Assembly: GCF_021462405.1 (NCBI RefSeq)
Contig: NZ_JAKEDU010000003.1
Span: 186,001 to 250,000 of the forward strand
Length of the DNA: 64,000 nucleotides
From: Thermus tengchongensis
GTDB lineage: Bacteria; Deinococcota; Deinococci; Deinococcales; Thermaceae
Direction of reading: 5' to 3'
The notes beneath the pieces are model-generated. The model was not told the origin of the DNA and searched no databases. It saw only the letters and a program-made list of their open reading frames with translations. The number at the start of each line of letters is the position of its first letter. Position 1 is the first letter of the stretch. This document shows positions 32,403 through 42,379 of the stretch, piece after piece. The translations under genes and the position numbers were made by a program.

Positions 32403-33500
32403 ATGCGCGAGGCCTTCGCCCGGGTGTGGGAGAACCCCTACGTGCGGGTCCTCGTTTACCTTCTCCTCTTTTTCCTCCTCTACCGCTTCCTGGCCCGGAC
32501 CTGGCCTGCCCTCTCGGTCCTCCTCACCGCCTTTACCTTCGCCTACCTGGCCCACCCCGTGGTGCGCTTCTTTGAAGGGCGAAGGCTTCCCCGCGCCTTG
32601 GGGGTGGTCTTGGTCTACCTCCTCCTCGGGCTCTTCTTGGGCCTGGCCTCCTTCCTGGCCGCCCAGACGGTTCTGGAGCTAACCCGCTTGGCGCAGGAGC
32701 TTCCCCGCCTGCTGGAGCCCCTCTTCTCCTGGCTTCTCTCCTTGCCCGACCGCGCGCGGGCGGTGCCCGTGCCCGAGGCCCTCAAGCCCATCCTGGCCGA
32801 AGCCAGCCGCGGCTTGCAGGGCCTTCTCCAGGGCTTCTTGGAAACCCTCGTTCGCTGGCTCCAGGGCCTCCTCGCCCAAGGGGGAAACCTCCTGGGCTTC
32901 TTGACCTCCCTCCTGGGCGGGGTCTTTCAGCTCCTCACCGCCCTGGCGCTTTCCATCTACTTCCTCTACGACCTTCCCCGCCTGGGCCGGGCGGCCCTCC
33001 TGGTCTTCCCCGAGCCCTACCAGCCCCTGGTGGCTGAGCTGGCCCACAAGCTGGACCGCAGCGTGGGCGGCTTCGTGCGGGGCCAGCTCTTGGTGGCCTT
33101 CCTGGTGGGCCTCTTGGTGGGGGTAGGGCTTTGGCTCGTTGGGGTGCCCCTGGCCGCCAGCCTAGGCTTCCTGGCCGGGGTCTTCAACCTCATCCCCTTC
33201 GTGGGGGTCATCGTCTCCGGGGTGCCCGCCCTCCTTTTGGCGGCCACTGGGGGCTGGGTCAAGGTGCTCCTGGCCCTTTTGGTCCTCTGGCTGGCCAACC
33301 AGATCGAGGGCAACCTCCTGGGCCCCCTCATCGTGGGCCGGGCCACGCGCCTCCACCCCGTGACGGCCATCGCCGCCATCCTTCTGGGGGCTACCCTCTT
33401 TGGCCTCTGGGGAGCCCTTTTGGGGGTGCCCGCCGCCGCCTTCTTGAAGGTGCTCCTGGAAGACTACTATAAGGCAAGCCGTTTTTACCGGGAAGGTTAA
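32403..33500 (+). CDS. AI-2E/PerM-family transporter
   Basis: Polytopic membrane protein of the AI-2 exporter/PerM family (TqsA, CetH and relatives). About eight hydrophobic segments. The conserved C-terminal region is NLIPFVGVIVSGVPALLLA, LVLWLANQIEGNLLGPLIVGRATRLHPVTAIAAILLG. 365 residues. TAGAAT (32391-32396) overlaps the last codons and stop of the M23-like gene and is 6 nt before the ATG. The family includes Na+/H+ antiporters, so AI-2 export should not be assumed. Confidence 0.9.
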   Translation: MREAFARVWENPYVRVLVYLLLFFLLYRFLARTWPALSVLLTAFTFAYLAHPVVRFFEGRRLPRALGVVLVYLLLGLFLGLASFLAAQTVLELTRLAQELPRLLEPLFSWLLSLPDRARAVPVPEALKPILAEASRGLQGLLQGFLETLVRWLQGLLAQGGNLLGFLTSLLGGVFQLLTALALSIYFLYDLPRLGRAALLVFPEPYQPLVAELAHKLDRSVGGFVRGQLLVAFLVGLLVGVGLWLVGVPLAASLGFLAGVFNLIPFVGVIVSGVPALLLAATGGWVKVLLALLVLWLANQIEGNLLGPLIVGRATRLHPVTAIAAILLGATLFGLWGALLGVPAAAFLKVLLEDYYKASRFYREG

Positions 33501-33562
33501 CCGTCCCTACAGGGAAAGCGGTTCCGGTTTGGAAGGGTTGCGCTTGCGGCCCCTTGGGGTGC

Positions 33563-34798
33563 CTACGGCAGGCGTTCCTCCTCGGTAGCCAGCTCCTCCG
33601 GCTCCAGCTGCTTGGGCAAAAGGAGGTTCAGCACCACCCCCACCAGGGCGGCCAGGGCCATGCCGCTCACCTTGAGGGGCACGGCGGCCCCCGCTACCTG
33701 CACCTTCCCCAGCTCCGCCACCGCACCGCCCAGGCCCAGGACCAGGATGGCGGACACCACGATCAGGTTGCGGCTGTGGGTGAAGTCGATCTCGGCCTCG
33801 GCCAGGGTGCGGATGCCGATGGAGGCGATCATGCCAAAAAGAAGCATGGAGATGCCCCCCAGAACCCCTTGGGGCAGGGTTTGGAGGAGGGCGGCGAGCT
33901 TGGGGGAGAAGGAGAGGAGGATGGCGAAGACCGCGGCGATGCGGAGCACCAAGGGGTCGTAGACCCGGGTCACCGCCAGCACCCCGGTGTTCTCCGAGTA
34001 GGTGGTGTTGGCTGGCCCCCCCAAAAGCCCCGCTAGGCTGGTGGCCAGGCCGTCCCCCAGGAGGGTGCGGTGGAGGCCGGGTCGGGCGAAGAAGTCCTTG
34101 CCCACCACCCGCCCGTTGGTCAGGATGTCCCCGATGTGCTCCATCACCGTGACGAAGGCCACCGGGGCGATGAGGAGCACCGCGCCCCACTCCCAGGTGG
34201 CCAGGGTGAAGGAGGGGAGGCCGAACCAGGTGGCTTCCTTCAAGGGCGTCAGGTCCACCCGGCCCAAGGCCAGGGCCAGCAGGTAGCCTGCCCCCACCCC
34301 CAGGAGCACGGGAATCATCTGGAAGAGCCCCCGGAGGAACACCGCGCTCACCACGGCGCTCAGAAAGGTGAAGACCGCAAGAAGCCAGTCCTTGCTGGCC
34401 ATCTGCACCGCCACCGGGGCCAGGGTGAGGCCGATGACCACGATCACCGGCCCCGTCACCACCGGGGGGAAGACCTGGCGCACCCGCTCCGAGCCGATGA
34501 AGAGGACGAGCAGGGCAAAAAGGGCGTACACCAGCCCCGCCGCCGCGATCCCCCCGCCCACCGCCGCTAGGGAAAAGCCCGCCTCCTTGGCGGCCAGGAT
34601 GGGGGCGATGAAGGCAAAGCTGGAGCCCAGGAAGACCGGGACCATGCGCCCCGTGACCAGGTGGAAGACCAGGGTGCCGAGCCCGGCGGTGAAGAGGGCC
34701 ACCGCCGGGTTGAGCCCGGTGAGGAGGGGTACCAGCACCGTGGCCCCGAACATGGCCACCGCGTGCTGGAGGCCCAGGATAAGGTGCCTTGGCTTCAT
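33563..34798 (-). CDS. uraA: Uracil/xanthine permease (UraA, NCS2 family)
   Basis: Proton symporter for uracil or related nucleobase. About twelve to fourteen hydrophobic segments. The NCS2 signatures are [46 protein letters not shown] and [32 protein letters not shown]; the last two match UraA rather than purine permeases. 411 residues. TAGAAT (34808-34813) is 9 nt before the ATG. Single gene. Confidence 0.92.
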   Translation of the reverse strand: MKPRHLILGLQHAVAMFGATVLVPLLTGLNPAVALFTAGLGTLVFHLVTGRMVPVFLGSSFAFIAPILAAKEAGFSLAAVGGGIAAAGLVYALFALLVLFIGSERVRQVFPPVVTGPVIVVIGLTLAPVAVQMASKDWLLAVFTFLSAVVSAVFLRGLFQMIPVLLGVGAGYLLALALGRVDLTPLKEATWFGLPSFTLATWEWGAVLLIAPVAFVTVMEHIGDILTNGRVVGKDFFARPGLHRTLLGDGLATSLAGLLGGPANTTYSENTGVLAVTRVYDPLVLRIAAVFAILLSFSPKLAALLQTLPQGVLGGISMLLFGMIASIGIRTLAEAEIDFTHSRNLIVVSAILVLGLGGAVAELGKVQVAGAAVPLKVSGMALAALVGVVLNLLLPKQLEPEELATEEERLP

Positions 34799-34899
34799 AC
34801 CGAGCCCATTCTAAGGGTCCTTGGGGGGCCCGTCGCCCAAACCGAGGCTTTTCACCCCCGGAACGGGGGCTCCCTCAGCCCCTTTCCCCATAGGCCGCG

Positions 34900-36057
34900 T
34901 CACCAATGCCCACCTGCCGCCATGGCCTCCCGGAACCAGGCGGGCACCTCCTTGCCGAAGCGCCGTTCCGCAAAGGCCCAGGCGAAGGCCCCGTAGTCTC
35001 CACGCCGTATAGCCTCCCGGGCCCCCTCGGTGAGGCGGTGGAGGTGGCGCAGGTTGTGCAGGGAAAGGAGGATGCCCCCCAGCATCTCCCCGGCGCGCAC
35101 CAGGTGGGCGATGTAGGCCCGGCTGAAGTGCTGGCAGGCGTAGCAGTCGCACCCCTCCTCCAGGGGCCTTGGGTCTTCCAGAAAGCGGGCGTTTTTGAGG
35201 TTGATCCGCCCCTCCGGGGTGAGGGCGCTCCCGAAGCGGCCCGTGCGGGTGGGGTAGACGCTGTCGAAGAGGTCCACCCCCAGGCCCATGGCCGCCACCA
35301 GGTCCTCGGGGTGGCCCACCCCCATGAGGTAGCGGGGGCGGTCCTCCGGGAGGATTTCCGTGGAGAGGGCCACCATGGGGAACATGGCCTCCTTGGGTTC
35401 CCCCACGGCCAGGCCTCCGATGGCGTAGCCGGGCAGGTCAAAGCGCAGGGTTTCCCGGGTGGAAAGGGCCCTGAGTTCCGGGTCCGTCCCCCCTTGGGCG
35501 ATGCCGAAAAGGGCCTGGTCGGGCCGGGTCTTGGCCTTCAGGCTCCGCTCCAGCCAGCGCAGGGTGCGCTCCAGGGAGGCCTTCAGGTACTCGGGGGAGG
35601 AGGGGTAGGGGGGGCACTCGTCGAAGGCCATGATGAAGTCCGCCCCTAAGGCTTCCTGGACCGCAATGCTCCTTTCCGGGGTTAGCCGCACCAGGCTCCC
35701 GTCCAGATGGCTCTGGAAGACCACGCCTTCCTCGTCGATGCGCCTGAGGTGCCCCAGGCTCATCACCTGGAAGCCCCCGGAGTCCGTGAGCCAGGGGCCC
35801 CGCCACCCGGCGAAGCCGTGGAGCCCCCCTAAGGTCCGTACCCGCTCGGGCCCAGGCCGCAGGAGGAGGTGGTAGGTGTTGGCCAGGAGCACCTGGCTAC
35901 CGATGGCCTTCAGGTCCTTGGGCAGGAGGCCCTTCACCGAGCCCTGGGTGCCCACGGGCATGAAAAGGGGGGTTTCCACGGGGCCGTGGGGGGTTTGCAG
36001 GCGGCCCACCCGGGCCCGCCCCGAGCGGGCGAGGAGCTGGAAGCGGAAGGGCTCCAT
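34900..36057 (-). CDS. tgt: Queuine tRNA-ribosyltransferase
   Basis: Exchanges guanine-34 for preQ1 in tRNAs with GUN anticodons. Nucleophile and recognition motifs are LTDSGGFQVMSLG, GADFIMAFDECPPYP and YLMGVGHPEDLVAAMGLGVDLFDSVYPTRTGRFG. The zinc site is CDCYAC..H near residue 305. The true ATG at 36057 overlaps the ispG stop by one base (TGATG); the longer frame upstream runs antisense of nothing real inside ispG. 385 residues. In one operon with ispG. The ~100 bp after it hold a CCCCC-GGAAC-GGGGG hairpin and a remnant resembling the dispersed element. Confidence 0.95.
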   Translation of the reverse strand: MEPFRFQLLARSGRARVGRLQTPHGPVETPLFMPVGTQGSVKGLLPKDLKAIGSQVLLANTYHLLLRPGPERVRTLGGLHGFAGWRGPWLTDSGGFQVMSLGHLRRIDEEGVVFQSHLDGSLVRLTPERSIAVQEALGADFIMAFDECPPYPSSPEYLKASLERTLRWLERSLKAKTRPDQALFGIAQGGTDPELRALSTRETLRFDLPGYAIGGLAVGEPKEAMFPMVALSTEILPEDRPRYLMGVGHPEDLVAAMGLGVDLFDSVYPTRTGRFGSALTPEGRINLKNARFLEDPRPLEEGCDCYACQHFSRAYIAHLVRAGEMLGGILLSLHNLRHLHRLTEGAREAIRRGDYGAFAWAFAERRFGKEVPAWFREAMAAGGHW

Positions 36058-37262
36058 CAGCTCCCGAAGCGCCGCTCTACGTAGGCTTCCACCAGGGCGA
36101 TGAACTCCTGGGCGAGGTTTTCCCCTTTGAGGATGGTGAGGAGCTTGCCGTCCGCGTAGACGGGGGCCTTGGGCTCCTCCCCCGCCCCTGGCAGGGAGAT
36201 GCCGATGTGGGCGTGGCGGCTCTCCCCGGGGCCGTTCACCACGCACCCCATCACCGCCACCTTCAGGCCCTCCACCCCGGGGTACTTTTCCCGCCACTCG
36301 GGGAGCTTGGCCCGGAGGTGGGCGTTCACCTCCTCAGCCAGCTCCTGGAAGAAGGTGCTGGTGGTGCGGCCGCACCCCGGGCAGCTCGTCACCTCGGGGG
36401 CAAAGCTCCGGAGGCCCAGGGCCTGGAGGATCTCCTGGGCCACCTCCACCTCCTTGGTGCGGGGCTCGCCCGGGGCGGGGGTGAGGGAGACCCGGATGGT
36501 GTCCCCGATGCCCTCCAGGAGCAAAGGGGCCAAGGCGGCGGCGCTGGCCACCATCCCCTTCACCCCCATCCCCGCCTCGGTGAGGCCCAGGTGCAGGGGG
36601 GCCTGGGTGCGCCGGGCCAGCTCCCGGTAGACCCACACCAGATCGGGGGCCTTGGACACCTTGGCGGAAAGCACGATCCGGTCCTCCCCCAGGCCTAGCT
36701 CCAGGGCGGCCTCGTAGGCGCGTACGGCGCTTTCCACCAGGGCCTCCAGGAGGACCTCGTGGGCGCTTTTGGGCTCGGGCCTCTTGGCGTTTTGGTCCAT
36801 GAGCTCGGTGAGGAGGGCAGGATCCAGGCTTCCCCAGTTGGCCCCGATGCGCACGGGCTTGCCCAGGTCCTTGGCGATCTCCACCATCTCCCGGAAATGC
36901 TCGTCCTTGTGGCGGCCCCGGCCCAGGGTGCCGGGGTTCAGCCGGAACTTGTCCAGGGCCTCGGCCATCTTGGGGTATTTCCGGAGGAGCAGGTGGCCGT
37001 TGAAGTGGAAGTCCCCCACCAGGGGTACCTCCGCTCCCTCCGCCAGGAGCCTTTCCTTGATCTTTGGCACCGCCTGGGCTGCCTTCTCGTCGTTCACCGT
37101 GAGGCGGACGATCTCGCTCCCCGCCCGGTGGAGGGCCAGGACCTGGGCTGCCGTGGCCTCCACGTCCGCGGTGGGGGTGTTGGTCATGGACTGGACGGCG
37201 ATGGGGTGGGCGCTTCCCAGGGGAACGCGTCCCACCCATACCGTGGGGGTAGGGCGTCTCAT
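36057..37262 (-). CDS. ispG: (E)-4-hydroxy-3-methylbut-2-enyl-diphosphate synthase
   Basis: Penultimate enzyme of the MEP isoprenoid pathway, a 4Fe-4S protein. The iron-sulfur cysteines are in SCPGCGRTT and [12 protein letters not shown]. The TIM-barrel start is [11 protein letters not shown], and a middle insertion block ([30 protein letters not shown]) marks the Thermus-type large form. TACCAT (37270-37275) lies 7 nt before ATG 37262; an alternative ATG at 37271 adds three residues. Followed by tgt with one-base overlap. Confidence 0.95.
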   Translation of the reverse strand: MRRPTPTVWVGRVPLGSAHPIAVQSMTNTPTADVEATAAQVLALHRAGSEIVRLTVNDEKAAQAVPKIKERLLAEGAEVPLVGDFHFNGHLLLRKYPKMAEALDKFRLNPGTLGRGRHKDEHFREMVEIAKDLGKPVRIGANWGSLDPALLTELMDQNAKRPEPKSAHEVLLEALVESAVRAYEAALELGLGEDRIVLSAKVSKAPDLVWVYRELARRTQAPLHLGLTEAGMGVKGMVASAAALAPLLLEGIGDTIRVSLTPAPGEPRTKEVEVAQEILQALGLRSFAPEVTSCPGCGRTTSTFFQELAEEVNAHLRAKLPEWREKYPGVEGLKVAVMGCVVNGPGESRHAHIGISLPGAGEEPKAPVYADGKLLTILKGENLAQEFIALVEAYVERRFGS

Positions 37263-37311
37263 CCCACCCATGGTAGCGGAGAGGGGGCGTTCTCGTCTGG
37301 ATATTGGCCTG

Positions 37312-38091
37312 CTATTCCAGCTCCATCCCCATCACGTGGTACCCCGCATCCACGTAGACCACCTCTCCCGTGATGCCGCTGGCGAGGGGGGAGAGGAGGA
37401 AGAGGCCCAGGTTGCCCACTTCCTCCTGGGTAATGTTGCGCTTCAGGGGGGCCACCTGGGCCACGCGGTCGTACATCTTCATGAAGCCAGGGATGCTCCT
37501 TGCGGCCACGGTGCGCACGGGCCCCGCGGAGATGGCGTTCACCCTGATCCCCTTGGGGCCGAGCTCGTAGGCCAGGTAGCGGACGCTTGCTTCCAGGGCC
37601 GCCTTGGCGATGGCCATCACGTTGTACCGGGGCACCACCTTCTCGCTGGCGTAATAGGTTAGGGTCACGATGCCCCCGCCCTCCCTTAGGAGGGCTTCCG
37701 CCCTTTGGGCCGCGGCCACCAGGGAGTAGGCGGAGACCTCGAGGGCCAGAAGCCAGTCCTGCCGCCTGGTGTCCAGGTAGCGCCCCTCCATGGCCTCCCT
37801 TGGGGCGAAGGCGATGGCGTGGACCAGGTAGTCCAGATGCCCCCAGGCTTCCCCAATGCCCGCAAAGAGCCGGTCCAGCTCCTCGTCCCGGGTTACGTCC
37901 GCTTGGAAGGTGAGGGCCCCTAGGGGGGCGGCGAGCCGCTCCACCTCCTCCTTGAGCCTCTCCCCCTGGTAGCTGAAGGCCAGCTCTGCCCCGGCTCCGT
38001 GGAGCTTTTCCGCGATGGCGTAGCCCAGGCTCCTTTGGTTGGTAACGCCCATGACAAGGGCTTTTTTGCCGGAAAGGTCCAGGGTGAGCAT
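37312..38091 (-). CDS. fabI: Enoyl-[acyl-carrier-protein] reductase (NADH) FabI
   Basis: Last step of each fatty-acid elongation round. SDR fold with the FabI-type dinucleotide motif [17 protein letters not shown] and [19 protein letters not shown]. The catalytic pair is in [19 protein letters not shown], Tyr-x6-Lys. The C-terminal [30 protein letters not shown] is typical. 259 residues. The perfect TATAAT at 38098-38103 is 6 nt before the ATG. Single gene, between ispG and a PIN/AbrB pair. Confidence 0.96.
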   Translation of the reverse strand: MLTLDLSGKKALVMGVTNQRSLGYAIAEKLHGAGAELAFSYQGERLKEEVERLAAPLGALTFQADVTRDEELDRLFAGIGEAWGHLDYLVHAIAFAPREAMEGRYLDTRRQDWLLALEVSAYSLVAAAQRAEALLREGGGIVTLTYYASEKVVPRYNVMAIAKAALEASVRYLAYELGPKGIRVNAISAGPVRTVAARSIPGFMKMYDRVAQVAPLKRNITQEEVGNLGLFLLSPLASGITGEVVYVDAGYHVMGMELE

Positions 38092-38097
38092 GGGGGG

Positions 38098-38103
38098 ATT
38101 ATA
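38098..38103 (-). promoter_or_regulatory. -10 element of fabI
   Basis: TATAAT on the minus strand, 6 nt before the ATG: leaderless. TTGAGC at 38124-38129 is a possible but badly spaced (20 bp) -35. Confidence 0.75.
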
Positions 38104-38125
38104 CCCAAGGGTTGAGGGGCCGTGC

Positions 38126-38569
38126 TCAAGATGAAGGGGGACTTTGTTGTTCCACGTTTTCCAGAAGAAGCGTCCAGGCTTGCCTCAGGGACAGGACCCA
38201 TACCCCCCGTATCTTCCGCCCCATGAGGGAACCGAAATGCTTGTGGTCCCCGGTGACAAGAAGGTCCGCCTTGGCTGCCCAGGCGGCCGCCAGAATGGGA
38301 GCGTCCTTTGGGGGCAACCCCTCCTTCAGGGCCTGGCGTACCAGGCGGATGGGCGCTTCGGGAACCCGTTCTACCTTGAGGGAGAGTTCTTCCAGGACCC
38401 TAAGGGTTTCCGGCCGCTTTAGGGACAGGTTTCTTCGAGCCTCCTCCAGGGCGTGCGCGGAGGTCAGGAGGTGGACTCCTGCCCTTTGCGCCAGGAGGAA
38501 GAGGCTTCTGGCCCTTCCCTCCTGCCAGGCTGCGGCGAAGAGGACATTGGCATCCAAAAAGAGGCGCAT
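38126..38569 (-). CDS. PIN-domain RNase toxin (VapC-like)
   Basis: PIN-fold nuclease. The acidic residues lie in LFLDANVLFAAAW (Asp6), HALEEARRNL (Glu) and PPKDAPILAAAWAAKADLLVTGDHKHF (two Asp). 147 residues. It starts at the stop of the AbrB-like gene (one-base overlap), the usual antitoxin-toxin order. Likely cleaves tRNA or mRNA when unpaired. Confidence 0.86.
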   Translation of the reverse strand: MRLFLDANVLFAAAWQEGRARSLFLLAQRAGVHLLTSAHALEEARRNLSLKRPETLRVLEELSLKVERVPEAPIRLVRQALKEGLPPKDAPILAAAWAAKADLLVTGDHKHFGSLMGRKIRGVWVLSLRQAWTLLLENVEQQSPPSS

Positions 38570-38817
38570 CAGCGCTCGCCCAAGGCTTTGGCCAGGCGTT
38601 CTCTTTCCTCCTGAGTAAGCTGGTCCTGCTCCAGAAACTCTCGGATGCGGGCCTGGGAGTAGATCTCCACGGGATAGACCCCGGCGGGCCGAAGCACGAT
38701 GGCCCCTTCAGGGGAAAGCTCCACCAGGAAGTAGGCCTCCCCCTCGAGGCCCAAGGCCTTGAGGAGGCGCTTGGGAATGGAAACCTGCCCTTTGCGGCTG
38801 AGCTTGGCGAGCTCCAT
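38569..38817 (-). CDS. AbrB/MazE-type antitoxin
   Basis: SpoVT/AbrB DNA-binding domain at the N-terminus: AKLSRKGQVSIPKRLLKALGLEGEAYFLVELSPEGAIVLRP. The charged C-terminal tail would wrap the PIN toxin. 82 residues. TAAGCT (38824-38829) is 6 nt before the ATG. Confidence 0.86.
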   Translation of the reverse strand: MELAKLSRKGQVSIPKRLLKALGLEGEAYFLVELSPEGAIVLRPAGVYPVEIYSQARIREFLEQDQLTQEERERLAKALGER

Positions 38818-38917
38818 GCCTTTAGCTTACCCGATTTCCCTGAAGTTTGGTTTCCTTACTTTTAGCAAACCGGGAGCTGGGGCTGAGCCATTTTTGGATA
38901 GGCCGACGGCCCCCGTT

Positions 38918-39184
38918 TCAACGGGAAGCCGGAGTTTGCTCCGCCTGATACCTGGCCAGCCAGGCGTTGAGGGAGGCCGGGGAAACCCCGCGGATGGCCT
39001 CCACCTTGCCGTTCCACTCCAGGACCACCCCGGCGGTGGGGCTTCCCACCAGCTCGGCCATCTTCCGCGCCGCCTCCGTGTCCTGGCGGGCGTTCACGAA
39101 CTCGAAGGGGATACCCTTTTGCGCCAGGAACATCTTCACGATTTCGCACGGGCCGCATCCGGGGATGCCGTAGAGCCGCACCAT
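38918..39184 (-). CDS. Glutaredoxin-like thiol-disulfide protein
   Basis: Thioredoxin-fold protein with VRLYGIPGCGPCEIVKMFLAQKGIPFEFVNARQD, active site CGPC at residues 10-13, and a later cis-proline-type segment SPTAGVVLEWNGKVEAIRG. 88 residues, like NrdH/glutaredoxin-type proteins. TACCAT (39193-39198) lies 8 nt before the ATG. Divergent from an AbrB-like gene 45 bp away. The redox partner is unknown. Confidence 0.87.
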   Translation of the reverse strand: MVRLYGIPGCGPCEIVKMFLAQKGIPFEFVNARQDTEAARKMAELVGSPTAGVVLEWNGKVEAIRGVSPASLNAWLARYQAEQTPASR

Positions 39185-39228
39185 ACCCCTCCATGGTACC
39201 AGAGGGGCCTGCGTGGTACCCTGGGGGT

Positions 39229-39504
39229 ATGGGGCAAGTGCTGGAAAAGACCCACTATGTTCTACAAGTGGGCTCCAAGGGTCGGGTGGTCCTGCCCGCG
39301 GAGGTGCGGGCGGCCCTGGGCCTCCAGGAGGGGGATCGGCTGGTGGCCCGCCTGCGGGAGGACGGCACCCTGGAGCTCTTGAGCTTCCGCGAGGTGGTCC
39401 GGCGGGTCCGGGGCCTCTACAAGGACCTGGTCCCCCCCGGGGTGAGCCTGGTGGAGGAGCTCATCCGGGAAAGGCGGGAGGAGGCGAGAAGGGAGGAGGA
39501 GTGA
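39229..39504 (+). CDS. AbrB/VapB-type antitoxin
   Basis: AbrB fold: THYVLQVGSKGRVVLPAEVRAALGLQEGDRLVARLREDGTLELL, followed by a charged tail. 91 residues from ATG 39229, which lies 6 nt behind TACCCT (39217-39222). The earlier in-frame start at 39193 falls in the promoter. It overlaps the PIN gene by 4 bp (GTGA). Confidence 0.87.
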   Translation: MGQVLEKTHYVLQVGSKGRVVLPAEVRAALGLQEGDRLVARLREDGTLELLSFREVVRRVRGLYKDLVPPGVSLVEELIRERREEARREEE

Positions 39505-39899
39505 AGGCCGTTCTGGATGCCTCGGCCCTTCTGGCCCTTCTCCTGAACGAGCCGGGCGCGGCCCGAGTGGAGGCGGTCTTGGCGGAGGGAGCGGCCATCA
39601 GCGCGGTGAACCTGGCGGAGGTGTTCTCCAAGCAGGCGGAGCGGGGCCACGCGCCCGAGGCGGTGCGGGAACGGCTGGTGCGGGAGGGCCTCCTGGGCCA
39701 GGTCCTCGAGGTCTTCCCCTTCACCGAGGAGGACGCCCTCGAGGCCGCCCGCCTGCGCCCCCTCATCCGCCCCATGGGCCTTTCCCTGGGGGACCGGGCC
39801 TGCCTGGCCCTGGCCCGGCGCCTGGGCCTTCCCGCCCTCACCGCCGATGCCACCTGGGAGGGGCTGGATGTGGGGGTGAAGGTGGAGGTGGTGCGCTGA
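39501..39899 (+). CDS. PIN-domain RNase toxin (VapC)
   Basis: PIN-fold nuclease with KAVLDASALLALLLNEPGA (Asp6), SAVNLAEVFSKQ (Glu) and LSLGDRACLALARRLGLPALTADATW (two Asp). 132 residues from GTG 39501, overlapping the AbrB stop. Preceded by GGAGGAG. With its partner it forms the second AbrB/PIN pair in 1.8 kb; the two PIN proteins are clearly different, so this is not a duplication. Confidence 0.87.
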   Translation: MKAVLDASALLALLLNEPGAARVEAVLAEGAAISAVNLAEVFSKQAERGHAPEAVRERLVREGLLGQVLEVFPFTEEDALEAARLRPLIRPMGLSLGDRACLALARRLGLPALTADATWEGLDVGVKVEVVR

Positions 39900-39992
39900 T
39901 ATCGCCCCACCCGACCTCGTCAGGGCAGGGGCCCCGGTGCAGGGGTGTGTGCGGCTTTTTGAGGGCACGAGAAGCACTTTAGAATGGGCCCC

Positions 39993-40964
39993 ATGCGCCT
40001 AGTGGACCGCCACCCCGAGGTGGACCTGGAGAAGCTCCTGGCCCACTTTGTCCCCCCGCCCCGCTTCCGGGGGGCCACCTTCGCCGCCTACCGCCCCGAC
40101 CCCCGCTACCCTTCCCAGGCCCTGGCCAAGGAGCGCCTGCGACGATGGGTCAAGGACCGCCCCCGGGGCCTCTTCCGCCCGAGGCTCCCCGGGCCCCAGG
40201 GGATCTACCTGGACGGGGGCTTCGGGGTGGGGAAGACCCACCTCCTGGTGGCCGCCTACCTGGAAGCCCCCGCGCCTAAGGCCTTCCTCACCTTTGAGGA
40301 GCTCACTTACTCCCTGGGCCTCATGGGCCTAAGGGAGGGGGCCAGGCGCTTCGCCGCTTTGCGCTACCTCTTCCTGGACGAGTTCGAGCTGGACGACCCC
40401 GGGAACGCCCAGATGATCACCCGCTTCCTGGCCCTCACCATGGAGCGGGGCCTCAGGGTGGCCACCACTTCCAACACCCCGCCCGGGGCCTTGGGGGAGG
40501 GGCGGTTCAACGCCGAGCAGTTTAGGCACCAGATCCAAAGCCTGGCCCGGCGCTTCGCCGTGGAGCGCATAGACGGGGAGGACTTCCGCCACCGCGACCC
40601 TGGGCGCTACCCCGAACCCCTCTCCGAGGAGGCCCTCCTGGCCCTTTACCGGGAAGACCCCAGGCCCAAGACCCTGGACGCCTTCCCCGAGCTTCTGGCC
40701 CACCTGCGCACCCTCCATCCCATCCGCTACCGCTACCTCCTGGAGGGGGTGGAGGCGGTCTACCTCCTGGGCCTCGAGCCTATCCCCGACCAGAACGACG
40801 CCCTGCGCTTCGTGCACTTCGTGGACCAAGTGTACAACCTGGGGGTGGACCTCCGGGCCTCGGGGGCGCCCTTGAGGGAGATCTTCCCCGAGAGCTACCG
40901 CCACGGGGCCTTCGCCAAAAAGTACGGGCGGGCCCTTTCCCGGCTGGCGGAGCTTTTGGGGTAG
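39993..40964 (+). CDS. zapE: Cell division protein ZapE (AFG1-like ATPase)
   Basis: AFG1/ZapE-family P-loop ATPase linked to Z-ring function in Proteobacteria. Walker A is [18 protein letters not shown] near residue 74. Walker B is [20 protein letters not shown], with sensor [18 protein letters not shown]. The conserved C-terminal [17 protein letters not shown] is near residue 275. About 323 residues. TAGAAT (39980-39985) is 7 nt before ATG 39993. The next gene's -10 box overlaps its stop. Confidence 0.9.
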   Translation: MRLVDRHPEVDLEKLLAHFVPPPRFRGATFAAYRPDPRYPSQALAKERLRRWVKDRPRGLFRPRLPGPQGIYLDGGFGVGKTHLLVAAYLEAPAPKAFLTFEELTYSLGLMGLREGARRFAALRYLFLDEFELDDPGNAQMITRFLALTMERGLRVATTSNTPPGALGEGRFNAEQFRHQIQSLARRFAVERIDGEDFRHRDPGRYPEPLSEEALLALYREDPRPKTLDAFPELLAHLRTLHPIRYRYLLEGVEAVYLLGLEPIPDQNDALRFVHFVDQVYNLGVDLRASGAPLREIFPESYRHGAFAKKYGRALSRLAELLG

Positions 40965-40973
40965 CATGGGGGC

Positions 40974-41234
40974 ATGGAGCTCTCAGAAAGGCTCTCGGAG
41001 CTGGCCCAGGCCCTTTCCCAGGCCAGCGCGGCGGTGGGGATCCTCGAGGCCATCGAGGAGGTGTTGGACGAGTACCAGGACGGGGAGCTCTCCCTGGAAG
41101 AGGCCATGGAGGAGATCCAAGGCCTGGTGGAGGAGTTCCAAGCGGTGCGGGCCCTTTCGGAGATGACCCCGGAGGAGCTTATGGCCCTGGCCGGGGAGGA
41201 AGAGGAGGAAGAAGAAGGGGGCTTGAGGTCTTAA
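40974..41234 (+). CDS. Small acidic helical protein (86 aa)
   Basis: No family recognised. The sequence is a predicted amphipathic helix or coiled coil ([43 protein letters not shown]) ending in a run of glutamates. TAGCAT (40962-40967), whose TAG is the zapE stop, is 6 nt before the ATG. Its stop overlaps the deoB ATG by one base, so it may serve a translational-coupling role for deoB as well as encode a protein. Confidence 0.7.
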   Translation: MELSERLSELAQALSQASAAVGILEAIEEVLDEYQDGELSLEEAMEEIQGLVEEFQAVRALSEMTPEELMALAGEEEEEEEGGLRS

Positions 41235-42376
41235 TGAAGCTCACGGCCATCGTCCTGGACTCGGTGGGCCTTGGGTATCTACCGGATGCCCCTCTTTTCG
41301 GGGACGAGGGGGCGGACACCCTGGACCACACCGTTTTGAAGACGGGGGTGGAGCTTCCCCACCTGACGGCCTTGGGCCTGGGGTGGGTTCCTGGGGTCCA
41401 CACCCTGCCCCGGCCCAAGCCCCAAGGGGCCTTTGGCCGCATGCGGGAGGTGAACCCCGGCAAGGATACCACCACCGGGCACTGGGAGTTCGTGGGGGTG
41501 CACCTGGAAAGGCCTTTCCGCACCTACCCCGAGGGCTTTCCCGAGGAGCTCCTTAGGGCGTGGGCGGAGGCCATTGGGGTGGGGGGGTGGCTCCTGAACC
41601 GGCCCTACTCCGGCACCGAGGCCATCCGGGACTACGGGGAGGCCCACCTGAAGACGGGGTTTCCCATCGTCTACACCTCCGCGGACAGCGTCTTCCAGGT
41701 GGCGGCCCACCTGGAGGTGGTGCCCCTGGAGGCGCTTTACCGGTGGTGCCAGGTGGCCCGGGAAATGCTTTTGGGCGAGCACCAGGTGGCCCGGGTCATC
41801 GCCCGGCCCTTCGCCGGGGAGCCCGGGAACTTTTACCGGCGGGAGGATTTGCGGAAGGACTTCGCCTTGGAACCCCCCAGGAATGTTCTGGACCTTCTGA
41901 AGGAGGGGGGCCTCGAGGTGGTGGGGGTGGGGAAGATCCCCGACATCTACGCAGGGCGGGGCTTCACCCGGGAGGTGAAGACGGTGGACAACCGCGACGG
42001 CCTGGAGAAGACCCTTTCCCTCATGCAAGAGCCCTTCTCCGGCCTCGTCTTCACCAACCTGGTGGACTTTGACGCCAAGTACGGCCACCGCCGGGACCCA
42101 GAGGGGTACGCCCGGGCCCTCAAGGAGGTGGACGATTTCCTCCCCCGGCTCCTCGAGGCCCTGGGCCCCGAGGACCACCTCTTTTTGGTCTCCGACCACG
42201 GCAACGACCCCACCTTCTTCGGCACCGACCACACAAGGGAGTACGGCATGCTCCTCTGGGTGGGGCCGGGGGTGGAGGGGGATTTGGGTACCCGGGAGAG
42301 TTTTGCGGATCTGGGGGCCACCTGGGCCAAGCTTTTTGGGCTTCCCTGGGAGGGCCCTGGAAAAAGCCTCCTTTAG
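41234..42376 (+). CDS. deoB: Phosphopentomutase
   Basis: Interconverts ribose-1-phosphate and ribose-5-phosphate in nucleoside salvage. Alkaline-phosphatase superfamily with [41 protein letters not shown] (the phosphorylated threonine), [20 protein letters not shown], and metal-binding [19 protein letters not shown]. 380 residues, normal. First large gene of the run deoB-cdaA-cdaR-def-fmt. Confidence 0.95.
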   Translation: MKLTAIVLDSVGLGYLPDAPLFGDEGADTLDHTVLKTGVELPHLTALGLGWVPGVHTLPRPKPQGAFGRMREVNPGKDTTTGHWEFVGVHLERPFRTYPEGFPEELLRAWAEAIGVGGWLLNRPYSGTEAIRDYGEAHLKTGFPIVYTSADSVFQVAAHLEVVPLEALYRWCQVAREMLLGEHQVARVIARPFAGEPGNFYRREDLRKDFALEPPRNVLDLLKEGGLEVVGVGKIPDIYAGRGFTREVKTVDNRDGLEKTLSLMQEPFSGLVFTNLVDFDAKYGHRRDPEGYARALKEVDDFLPRLLEALGPEDHLFLVSDHGNDPTFFGTDHTREYGMLLWVGPGVEGDLGTRESFADLGATWAKLFGLPWEGPGKSLL

Positions 42377-42379
42377 GCC

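Noticed and set aside
34799-34899. preQ1 riboswitch near tgt
   Set aside because: The region lies downstream of tgt, not upstream, and lacks the small H-type pseudoknot pattern.
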